Shown here: positions 11,801 to 23,800 of the stretch, one piece after another
How positions within the stretch are numbered: position 1 is the first letter of the stretch
Layout: every line of letters begins with the position of its first letter
Origin: Parapristionchus giblindavisi
Lineage: Eukaryota > Nematoda > Chromadorea > Rhabditida > Diplogasteridae
Reading direction: 5' to 3'
DNA: 64,000 bases
Assembly: GCA_943737045.1 (NCBI GenBank)
Contig: CALSFV010000001.1
Location: 2,880,001-2,944,000 of the forward strand
The notes under the pieces: model-generated
The model's input: the letters and a program-made list of their open reading frames with translations, nothing else
Databases searched by the model: none
What the model was told of the DNA's origin: nothing
Program-made: the position numbers and the translations under genes

Positions 11801-14800
11801 TCGAAAATATAAGACGAAAAGTTCAGAGAAATAAAATTAGTAAAATAAGGGTTGAAAGGTATGCTCTTCTCGTGTGAAATGCAACCCGGATGAACGAGAG
11901 ATCACATCAAAGCAAGAGAGTACAGAGAAAGAGAGAGTGACGAGAGACAATAGAATGATGGAGAGAACAGAGTGAGAGAGAAAATGAGAGAGTAGAGGAA
12001 AGTGAGAGAGTACAGAGAAGAGAGAGAAAGTAAGAACGGGAGCGAATACGGGACTCATTTTACACTTGAGAAGAGCGGAGGGTGGAGGGAGAGGAAGAGG
12101 GAGAGGGAGAGGAAGAGGAAGAGGGAGAGGGAGAGGAAGAGGGAGAGAGGAAGGAAAAGGAAGAGGAAGAGGGAGAGAGGAAGAGGGAGAGGGAGAGGAA
12201 GAGGGAGAGAGGAAGGAAAAGGAAGAGGAAGAGGGAGAGAGGAAGAGGGAGAGGGAGAGGAAGAGGGAGAGAGGAAGGAAAAGGAAGAGGAAGAGGGAGA
12301 GAGGAAGGAAAAGGAAGAGGAAGAGGGAGAGAGGAAGAGGGAGAGGAAGAGGAAGAGGGAGAGAGGAAGGAAAAGGAAGAGGAAGAGGGAGAGAGGAAGA
12401 GGGAGAGGGAGAGAGGAAGGAAAAGGAAGAGGGAGAGGGAGAGAGGAAGGAAAAGGAAGAGGGAGAGGGAGAGAGGAAGGAAAAGGAAGAGGAAGAGGGA
12501 GAGAGGAAGAGGGAGAGGGAGAGAGGAAGGAAAAGGAAGAGGAAGAGGGAGAGAGGAAGGAAAAGGAAGAGGGAGAGGGAGAGAGGAAGGAAAAGGAAGA
12601 GGAAGAGGGAGAGAGGAAGGAAAAGGAAGAGGGAGAGGGAGAGAGGAAGGAAAAGGAAGAGGGAGAGGGAGAGAGGAAGGAAAAGGAAGAGGGAGAGGGA
12701 GAGAGGAAGGAAAAGGAAGAGGGAGAGGGAGAGAGGAAGGAAAAGGAAGAGGGAGAGGGAGAGAGGAAGGAAAAGGAAGAGGGAGAGGGAGAGAGGAAGG
12801 AAAAGGAAGAGGGAGAGGGAGAGAGGAAGGAAAAGGAAGAGGGAGAGGGAGAGAGGAAGGAAAAGGAAGAGGGAGAGGGAGAGAGGAAGGAAAAGGAAGA
12901 GGGAGAGGGAGAGAGGAAGGAAAAGGAAGAGGGAGAGGGAGAGAGGAAGGAAAAGGAAGAGGGAGAGGGAGAGAGGAAGGAAAAGGAAGAGGGAGAGGGA
13001 GAGAGGAAGGAAAAGGAAGAGGGAGAGGGAGAGAGGAAGGAAAAGGAAGAGGGAGAGGGAGAGAGGAAGGAAAAGGAAGAGGGAGAGGGAGAGAGGAAGG
13101 AAAAGGAAGAGGGAGAGGGAGAGAGGAAGGAAAAGGAAGAGGGAGAGGGAGAGAGGAAGGAAAAGGAAGAGGGAGAGGGAGAGAGGAAGGAAAAGGAAGA
13201 GGGAGAGGGAGAGAGGAAGGAAAAGGAAGAGGGAGAGGGAGAGAGGAAGGAAAAGGAAGAGGGAGAGGGAGAGAGGAAGGAAAAGGAAGAGGGAGAGGGA
13301 GAGAGGAAGGAAAAGGAAGAGGGAGAGGGAGAGAGGAAGGAAAAGGAAGAGGGAGAGGGAGAGAGGAAGGAAAAGGAAGAGGGAGAGGGAGAGAGGAAGG
13401 AAAAGGAAGAGGGAGAGGGAGAGAGGAAGGAAAAGGAAGAGGGAGAGGGAGAGAGGAAGGAAAAGGAAGAGGGAGAGGGAGAGAGGAAGGAAAAGGAAGA
13501 GGGAGAGGGAGAGAGGAAGGAAAAGGAAGAGGGAGAGGGAGAGAGGAAGGAAAAGGAAGAGGGAGAGGGAGAGAGGAAGGAAAAGGAAGAGGGAGAGGGA
13601 GAGAGGAAGGAAAAGGAAGAGGGAGAGGGAGAGAGGAAGGAAAAGGAAGAGGGAGAGGGAGAGAGGAAGGAAAAGGAAAAGGAAGAGGGAGAGGGAGAGA
13701 GGAAGGAAAAGGAAGAGGGAGAGGGAGAGAGGAAGGAAAAGGAAGAGGGAGAGGGAGAGAGGAAGGAAAAGGAAGAGGGAGAGGGAGAGAGGAAGGAAAA
13801 GGAAGAGGGAGAGGGAGAGAGGAAGGAAAAGGAAGAGGGAGAGGGAGAGAGGAAGGAAAAGGAAGAGGGAGAGGGAGAGAGGAAGGAAAAGGAAGAGGGA
13901 GAGGGAGAGAGGAAGGAAAAGGAAGAGGGAGAGGGAGAGAGGAAGGAAAAGGAAGAGGGAGAGGGAGAGAGGAAGGAAAAGGAAGAGGGAGAGGGAGAGA
14001 GGAAGGAAAAGGAAGAGGGAGAGGGAGAGAGGAAGGAAAAGGAAGAGGGAGAGGGAGAGAGGAAGGAAAAGGAAGAGGGAGAGGGAGAGAGGAAGGAAAA
14101 GGAAGAGGGAGAGGGAGAGAGGAAGGAAAAGGAAGAGGGAGAGGGAGAGAGGAAGGAAAAGGAAGAGGGAGAGGGAGAGAGGAAGGAAAAGGAAGAGGGA
14201 GAGGGAGAGAGGAAGGAAAAGGAAGAGGGAGAGGGAGAGAGGAAGGAAAAGGAAGAGGGAGAGGGAGAGAGGAAGGAAAAGGAAGAGGGAGAGGGAGAGA
14301 GGAAGGAAAAGGAAGAGGGAGAGGGAGAGAGGAAGGAAAAGGAAAAGGAAGAGGGAGAGGGAGAGAGGAAGGAAAAGGAAGAGGGAGAGGGAGAGAGGAA
14401 GGAAAAGGAAGAGGGAGAGGGAGAGAGGAAGGAAAAGGAAGAGGGAGAGGGAGAGAGGAAGGAAAAGGAAGAGGGAGAGGGAGAGAGGAAGGAAAAGGAA
14501 GAGGGAGAGGGAGAGAGGAAGGAAAAGGAAGAGGGAGAGGGAGAGAGGAAGGAAAAGGAAGAGGGAGAGGGAGAGAGGAAGGAAAAGGAAGAGGGAGAGG
14601 GAGAGAGGAAGGAAAAGGAAGAGGGAGAGGGAGAGAGGAAGGAAAAGGAAGAGGGAGAGGGAGAGAGGAAGGAAAAGGAAGAGGGAGAGGGAGAGAGGAA
14701 GGAAAAGGAAGAGGGAGAGGGAGAGAGGAAGGAAAAGGAAGAGGGAGAGGGAGAGAGGAAGGAAAAGGAAGAGGGAGAGGGAGAGAGGAAGGAAAAGGAA

Positions 14801-17800
14801 GAGGGAGAGGGGAGAGAAGGAAAAGGAAGAGGAGGGAGAGAGGAAGGAAAAGGAAGAGGGAGAGAGAAGGAAGGAAAGGAAGAGGGAGAGGGAGAGAGGA
14901 AGAGGAGAGGGAGAGAGAAAAGGAGGAGAGGGAGAGGGAGAGAGGAAGGAAAAGGAAGAGGGAGAGGCTCCATTTTGACAATGCGATACCTTAGACTAAA
15001 ACATGGTGAAAAGGATCCGACTAGACTATATTTCAGTCTTATATAGTAAATAAATAAATAAATGAAGTATTCTTGGTGATGGTTGATTGACATTGATGAT
15101 GTCAACAGGTGACAAGACATGATAACAACTGATTTAGAGAAGAAAAGAGAAGAGGGAGAGGGAGAGGGAGATAAAAGCCATGAAGTAGCCTGACTAGATA
15201 GAAGTTCCGTTTCTCAGAAAATAAACAATACAAAATAATTTTTCATTCATTTAACAAAATAGGTCCATAAAATATAAATTTATGATATTAACGGGATACT
15301 AATCAGCATGGTCTATTTTTATGAAGAAATCATTATCATTATTCCATTGCAAAGAAAAATCTTGAATGACGTCTCGAACTCTCTCATTGATCATCTTTTC
15401 CATCATTTCAAAGGATAAGATCACTAAGGAAAGGAAGTATGAAAGGATAATGTAAGAAATAGGAATGATAATAATAATAAAATGACAAGAAAGTATGGAA
15501 TATTTATTATAAAATTACATTTAAATAGAATATAGTAATCAATAAATAGTTGTCATTCATAATAATCAATAAGTGACTTCAATAATCAGAAGTGTTTGTA
15601 TTTGTTCTATGATCATTTCTCTGATGGAGATTAGAGAGAGAAAGTCTTCATGATGAAATTGAATGAGAACGATTAGTTCACTAATCAGAGAGATCAAAGA
15701 TCAAAGATCAGAAATATTATGAGCACCGGGAGAGATCAAAGATCAAAGCTCATTAAAAGACAAGTATCAAAGATCATTAAGGGTGAAAGTGTCTCAAATC
15801 ACGTGAAGGACCCATTAGGGGATGTGCATAGAGAAGTTGTTGTGAGAAGAATGAAGAAGAAGTCTCATGGGATGAAAATAGACGAGAATGAGAGATGACA
15901 AGGGAAGAGGGAGAGAGGAAGGGAGAGAGGTAGAGGGAGAGAGAAGGAAGAGGGAGAGAAAGAGAGAGAGAGAGGGATAGACTTAGAGAGGAAGAGATAG
16001 AGAGGTAGACGAAGATATCAGAAGAAACATGATCGATGTACTCCACTACAGCAATAAGTCGTTGCACTTTTCTACATCTCACCGATTTGATTGATCGGTT
16101 TTAACTTTCAAACTTCGCGCGAAATTTCGAGCATTTTTCAAATATTCAAGCTCATAGGTCATCAAAAATGTATAATTGGATGAATTTGATACTAATCATC
16201 TAGTCTCTATTAGATCAGTGAAGAGAAATGAATATTGAATTACTCTCTCTTCATTCTCATCATCATCTTCTTCTTCTCTTTCTTCTGTCACGATGTTATG
16301 ATATATGATAGGTTTCAATGTGAAGAGGAAGATGATAGAGGGAAGGTAGGTATGATAGATCGAATCTAATCGATAAAATGTGGATATTGATATTCGTCCC
16401 AGGAATACGAAATCTAATTCATCTTTTGTATAGTAAAAGTTGTAATATTCACAGATATGATCAAATGATCGCGCCCCATCATTCCATCTGTCCTGGGTTC
16501 GATTCCCGGTCGTTTCACCGCCTCCGCCTCACCAAGGCGCCCGAAAGGGGAATTGGTAGTGACTAGATCATGCGGTAAAGTAGGTCCGAAGAAGAGATTA
16601 GGCCCTCCGGACTGAATTGGCCTTGAAATATCACTGGCCTAGCAGTGATAACCCGCAGGACTTCGTGTGCCTTGAATAACGGGTTGTACCTTTACCTTAC
16701 CTTTATGATCAAATGCCATTCATATTTTACGATAAACACGATATTGATACAATTAAAATGTACCGATCGTTTTTAGGGAAAACTAAATCCTATTGATGTT
16801 GAATTTCTCTAAAATATTAAGTACTTGACTACTAATTCAATGGCTATGATCAATAACTAATACTTTATTCATATCAAGTGGTAACACTAGATGAAGGGAT
16901 GGGCATTCTTTAGTTCATCCGTTGGTATCGACCACCATCTCGCATCAATCAATAAATTAATCGATAAATAAATCAAAAATTCAGACTTTTTCAATCAATA
17001 AATCTGATAATTATTTGTTCTATGTTCTCACTCTCATTTGTCACATTGATTTCAAATGTAAAATAAATTGAAAATTGAATTCAATCGATGAATCAATCAA
17101 TAAATGAGTTGTAACCTTTGTGGGAGGGGCGGTCGGCCACTCATGGTTGTGGTGTTCATAGAAGAAGTTGGTCCCATTGGAGGTGTTCCCCCGTGTGAAT
17201 GAGAGTGGGAATGACTTCCCCCTCCTGAGACTGATGGACGACCCTCTCCCACCATACCTATGATGAAGTTCAATCATTATTATGATAGAAAAAAGGACTT
17301 TGATTATTATATTGGCAGTTGAGTACATATAAATACGATGGTAGCGAAAGTGATTCTCACAATTACAATAAAAGAGTTGATTATGAAAAGTTCATCATAA
17401 TTTAGTGTATTATTTATATATTGAATGAAATGGAAGAACGATGAAATTACTGTGTAATAGATAATGTATACTGTATATATTGTTGCATGAAATATTCCTT
17501 TTGTGATCACTTATGCAAAATCAGTTATTGTTCGTAGGTCTGTTATCTTTAGTCAAATATCAAATGCTACATCAAATTCACTTAAATTTTTGTCACTGGA
17601 CATTCTTGATTTAGGAATTTCTACTATTGTATGAAAACGGTTTATTTGATAGATTCTTGAACTAGAATAATAATTAATATTGATCACCTTGAACCCAATC
17701 CGGATACTTGTACAGGCAGCATGATCGGATCTTTTTCGGAAGAGGAGGAGGCTCCTCCCTACAAATTATTCTCACTCTCATACATTTGATCTTTGATCTT

Positions 17801-20800
17801 TTGATCTTCTGCAAAACTGCACGCACGAACATAGGATAGAACTTTCTTTATGATATCACGAAACGAACAGCAAAAACATAATTATAAGAAGCGGTGAATC
17901 AATCGATAATTGAATCAACAAAAACGAAAAAGTGCCAAAATGAAGAAGCTCAATTGTGGACAAATAATCATTAGGATTGTATGATGGAACACCGGATGAA
18001 TCGAGGGACTGGGATTACGGTAGAATTGATAGAGAAAGATTACAGTAGTTATTGATTGATGGATGATATTGATTGAATAGAGACTATTATCCATTTAAAA
18101 CAGTACATATAAATATAATAATAATATATTGCGTGTATTCATATTGAGACCATGTAATGAAATGATACAATATAGAAAGGATGAAAAAGTGTATCACGAA
18201 ATGGGCGGAGTTTAGATGAGAAAGTGGGAGGGGCCAATGGAAGTTATTAAGGAAAGTACCCGTATATATACAGAGGATAGGATGTATCGATGAAAGGAGA
18301 AAGATCAAAGATCAAAGACTATAAAGATCAATAATATCATCATAGACTACTCAATGAATCACCACTTGGATTTCTCTCGATATCAATCGATATCTCACCT
18401 CCTCCTACACCACGACGGATTACGGTAGTCGTGGTGTCAGAGAGGCCAGTGAGTGGTGAGGGACGAGGACGCCAATTACTAGAACTAGTATATGACGTCG
18501 TTGTCGTGGTGTGCTGTTGTGTGCCGCTAGTGGATGCCTGAGAGGTGGTGTGGTGTGATTGGTGCGGTGAGTGCGCCGACGAATCCGAAAGGAGTCGTTG
18601 TCTCAACTGAGATGGCTCTTGCTGCTGCAACCCGGTACTTCTGATGGGAACGGAGGTGGACTGCTGCAATGGAGGCGGAGCTTAGCTTAGAGCCAAATCA
18701 TAAGATTATATTGATTAGCTGTATGCGCAACACTCAGAAACACTCTGTGAAGAATAAAGGCACTCCAATTCACACATTATAAGCAAATGTACAAAAACAT
18801 GTTATTGATTGATTTTGACAGTTTATTGATTAAATGGGTTTGAATAAATTGAGCTTACACCTTGGGTGCCGCTCGTGTGAGGAATGCAGAGAGAAGATCG
18901 ATTGGGAAGGGGAAAATGATTGTAGAATTCTTCTCAGCACTGAATATTGATTTATTGACTGATTAGCTAGTTTATTGATTCATTGATCTACCTTATGCTA
19001 TTAAGGGTCTGCAGGTATCTGAGCTGTAGTGCAGACGGAGACTCGGCTATCACCTCAAAATATTCAGTGATTAGCTACAAATTAATTGAATAGTAAAGGG
19101 CGACTCCCTCGAATATTTTCGTGAACTAACTGTGAAGACTGAAAAATAGCAAAAGTAATTCTACATACCGGACACTAATTATTTTATGCTTATCACTAGA
19201 GACATCAATTAACCGTTAGGCCCCCAGGGCAACGCGCACTTTTAAAATTGAGGAAATTCAGCAATAGGTTTAGAACTTGCAGCAAAGTGGTAAAGAGTCC
19301 GAACGTTAATTACTGAGCTATGGGGTAGATGCGATAGTTTTCGCATATAACACAAGAGAGAACCGTAACAACACCGTAATATCAATCAATAGATTCCAGT
19401 ATACCTCAGCAGCTTCCTTCAACGCCCTCGATGCTTTCTGTTCTCCTTCCGCAACGATTACCTGAAAAAAAGTAAATTATGCATTCAACAAATTTCTTGT
19501 CCTAATATATAATGTTCGCTACATATCCGCATATTAATTTTCATTATTATTAAAAGATATTGATTAGTTAGATCATGTTATTGATTGAATAACGGTTAAA
19601 TATTAATCGATATTGACCTTAGCTCTTGCTTCACGCGCAGCTTCTGCCTCAGCAGCCATAGCACGTTGGAGTTGAACGGGCAGACGAACGTCTTTTACCT
19701 ACAGAACGAATTTTAAATGATCTTGGTCCCGCAAGGAACTTCTGATTAAGATACCTCGACTCGTTCCACCTTCACTCCCCAAGGTTCTGTTGCTTCATCG
19801 AGAGTTGACTGAAAATATCGATTGATTAAACGATTATTGATTGATTTATTATCAGGGATAAATCGGTCGAACCTGCATTTGATGAGAGATGGCTTCACGA
19901 TCGGACAACATTTCAGCCAACGTTTTTGTACCTGAAAGGAAGGAAAAATTAAAAAGATCATTCTACTGTAGTTAATAAATGATCTATTCATTCTCGGAAA
20001 TGATAGAATTCATATAAAATCCATACCAAGAATGTTCCTCAGTGTAGTCTGAGCGAGCAATTTGGTAGATCTCGCAGCATCCTCAACGTTTGTCACTGGA
20101 AACAAAACAATCTCATATAATTTTGTAAAGTAGGCGGATGTTCATGATAGAACAAAAATGTATCTATGTAAAGAAGCAATGGGAAAAATAATGGGAAGAT
20201 ATGGAAATATTCTCACCGGAAATGGTCGCATTGGAGATACGAAAGTATACGACAGCATCCACAGCCACTGTTACCGAATCTTTCGATAGAATCTACAATA
20301 TTGTAAATAGCTAAACCTTGAATTCGATCATTTTCAAGTTTGTGTTAACTTCACAAAATATGTCACATGTTTTCTCTGTACAACATATATTAAAAATTAA
20401 TTTAAATAACATAAATATTATTGGACACGAAAGCATATTCCTTTTACTCTTCTGAAGTATCTCTTGAGTCTCTTTTCTAGTGCCTCTTCTACTCTTTCTC
20501 TTTATTATTAATTTAGTAATAACTTTATTATGAAGTATGGTCATGAAAACATGAAATGAGCCTATCGCGTGTCTAGACTTTCATCTTTTTCTAATATAAA
20601 TAAATTATATATAATATGATAATTATCATTAATCATAAACCTTCCTATTCAACTCGTTTCCCATTCCATCATGTCTCTTCGACATGAAGTGAAACATAAT
20701 CCAGCCTTGACTCTCTTCATTTCCCATACTCTCTCGTCTATCTCTCATTCTCTACCACTCTCTCACTTTGTAATACTCTCTAACGTTCAAAAGTACGACG

Positions 20801-23800
20801 AGCCTTTCCTGATTGATTTGTAGAGAAAAGGAATGGAAAGGTTTTGGATGAAATATGGAATAGAATGGATGAGAGATAAGAGAAAATGAAGAGAAAACAG
20901 AGAAAAAAGAACAATTGAATAAGAGACGAAAGAACAAATTGTCTCTACTGCAAAGCAAATAGATATATGTATGGATGTTGTCCATTGAAAACCAATCAAT
21001 TAAGAGACCAGCTCGGTAAGACTCGAGCATGGTCCGGACATTAGCCAAGACTTTCGATCTGGGCCTCAATACTTTCATCATAGACACATACCGGGGGGAG
21101 ACCGATGAAAGTTATAGTGAAAATGCCCTTGGGCTCAAACCCGGCTCACATATGTTTCATAAAATAAAAAATTGAAAAATTCATAACTTTTCAATCGCGA
21201 TAGCTAGGACTTTTATTTCTTTTTATTGGTGAACAACATGTCATACACTCTTATAAACACTCCTGAACAATAATATCATATCGTTCTGAATACGTTTTTT
21301 CGTGTCTGATTTTCAGATTTTTCCTCTTCTATACTCTTCAACAGAGAGACGGCAAGCATTGACATAGTAAATATTGTAGCCTTGACAATTGTTTACATGA
21401 TGGTCACATTCCCTTGGAAATCCAACTTTTCTGAAGCATCGAGAATTGCAACTGAATGTGAGATATGTGTAATTTGCAAAAATAGAAAATTAAATTTCTT
21501 GTAAATCGCAAGAGTAGTTGGTAGCTGTATTATGTCATTTTACTCGTAGTGATGCGCGTGCACAGGAAAATACACACAATATACAGATAGACTCAGACTA
21601 CATTTTTTTTAAATTGAGAAAAATAATTATTTTATTTTTATTTTTTCAACTCTCACATTCAGTCGACCGTCAAGGCAAGTTGGTTCATTAGGCGGATGGT
21701 GGCTGATGCATGTGCGTTTGCAGAAATGACTGCAATGTGAAGAATCGTCGTTTCGCAGATCTCGAATTATTTTTTAAATTATTAAACTTGAATATTTATA
21801 TGTTTCTTTCATATAAATCGGTTGGAAGGTGGCGTATGACAAACAAAGTTGTACCTTCGTTATCAGTAGGAGTGTACGCTATTGTACTACCGCAATTGTT
21901 AGGAATCACGAACTGATTTTTTTCTCATTCGGCCCATGATTTTCAACCATGACCCCGGGTTCATGGTTGAGAATGGCTGAGGTTGAAAAATTCATGATGC
22001 TCCCAGATCAAATACTATTTGGCATTATATCAGCAGTGGGCCCTCTTTAATTTTTATGGATACCATAACTCGAATTACCGTACTAGTACTGCACGCACCT
22101 CAATTTTCCAAGAATCTCACCACATTATTATGGGATACGGTAGCTAGATTACGGTAATTCGAGTTATGGTATCCATAAAAATTAAAGAGGGCCCACTGTT
22201 GATATAATGCCAAATAGTATTTGGTCTAGGATCATCATGAATTTTTCGACCTCAGCCATTCTCAACCATGAACCCGGGGTCATGGTTGAAAATCATGGGT
22301 CGACTGAAAAAAAAACAGTTCGCGATTACTGATGATTACGGTAGTCCAATAGCGTACACTCCTACTGATAACAATGGTACAACTTAGGTTGCCATAGGCC
22401 ACCTTCCAACCGATTTATATGAAATAAACATGTAAATATTCAAGTTTGATGATTTAAAAAATAAATTCTAGATCTGCGAAACGACGAGTCCTCACGTGGC
22501 AGTTGTTTTCGCAAACGGACATGTATCAGCCACCATCTGCCCTATGAATCAACTTGACTCGACGGTCGACTCAATATGCAGTTTGAAAAAATAAAAAATA
22601 AAAAAATATTTTTTAAATTTTTTTAAAATGTAGTCCGAGTATATTTGTGTATTTTTTCTATGTATGCGCATCACTACGAGTAAAATTACATAATAAAGCT
22701 ACCTCTTAATCGTACGAAATTCAAGAAATTTAATTTTCTATTTTTGCAAATTACACATATCTCACATTCAGTAGCAATTCTCGATGCTTCAGAAAAGTTG
22801 GATTTCCAAGGGAATGTGACCATCATGTAAACAATTGTCAAGGCTACAATATTTACTATGTCAATGCTTGCCGTCTCTCTGTTGAAGAGTATAGAAGAGG
22901 AAAAATCTGAAAATCAGACACGAAAAAACATATTCAGAACGATATGATATTACTACTCAGCTGTGTTTATAAGGGGGCATGACATGTTATTCACCAATAA
23001 AAAGAAATAAAAGTCCTAGCTATCGCGATTGAAAAGTTATGAATTTTTCAATTTTTTTATTTTATGAAACATATGTGAGCCGGGTTTGAGCCCAAGGGCA
23101 TTTTCACTATAACTTTCATCGGTCTCCCCCCGGTATGTGTCTATGATGAAAGTATTGAGGCCCAGATCGAAAGTCTTGGCGAATGTCCGGCAGGGGGTCA
23201 AAATGCTCGAGTCTTACCGAGCCGGTCTCTTAAATGTAATATAAATATATTGATTACCTCTTGTGGTGGTACTTCAAACGACAGTACTCGAAGGTCCACT
23301 TTACGGTAGGTATCGATACAGGGTACAACGAAGAAGATTCCTGATATTGATTGATTACTGTATTCAATCGTACTGATTTCAGCGATCAGTGATTTCGTGT
23401 AAGAATGGTTTACCGAAGAGTTGGGCGGAGGAGGATATAATTTTCGAAATTGGGCTGCATTATATATTTTAGGAGAAACCCTAGTTCTAAACTTCACCGC
23501 AACTTTCTCTGTTCAAAGTGTTATACGACAACTTCCGTACCAAAAACAGAGATTTCAAACAAATCATGCTGCGGTATTTAACTGATATTTTCAGAGTTCT
23601 TCACGCAGTATCTAAACTTCTCCATTCGGAATGATATCGCAGTGAAGTTCATAACTACCCCCTATACAGATTTCATATCCATTTATTTCCCCGCTAATAC
23701 ATTGATATATCAACAATCAATGAATATGATATTACTCTCGACAAAATGAATAAACATGTCTCGTTTCAGTAAGCTATGAATGACAAATAATCAGTTTATG

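Larger units (their letters stand above)
9453..17115 (-). other. Large mec-2 intron, 7.7 kb
   Basis: This interval separates exon 17257-17116 from exon 9452-9376. Apart from the candidate promoter exon at 10714-10644 and the repeats listed separately, I see no coding exon. It holds the 2.9-kb purine satellite, GA patches at 10175-10228, 11217-11295 and 15905-15985, GATCAAA runs at 10605, 15690 and 15730, and dispersed repeat fragments at 9680-9905, 11428-11565 and 16485-16710. Confidence 0.6.

Noticed and set aside
12002..15120. Roughly 1000-codon open frames on both strands (Lys/Glu/Arg-rich on plus, Ser/Pro/Leu/Phe-rich on minus)
   Set aside because: They are forced by the purine minisatellite, which contains no T on the plus strand and so cannot encode stops; several frames are open at once, and the repeat lies inside a mec-2 intron.
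21710..21916. 68-codon plus-strand frame
   Set aside because: Lies in one arm of the 2.2-kb foldback; the inverted arm does not preserve it and no transposase motif is present.
23198..23497. 99-codon minus-strand frame
   Set aside because: Only 23258-23340 is the mec-2 exon; the rest is intron on both sides.
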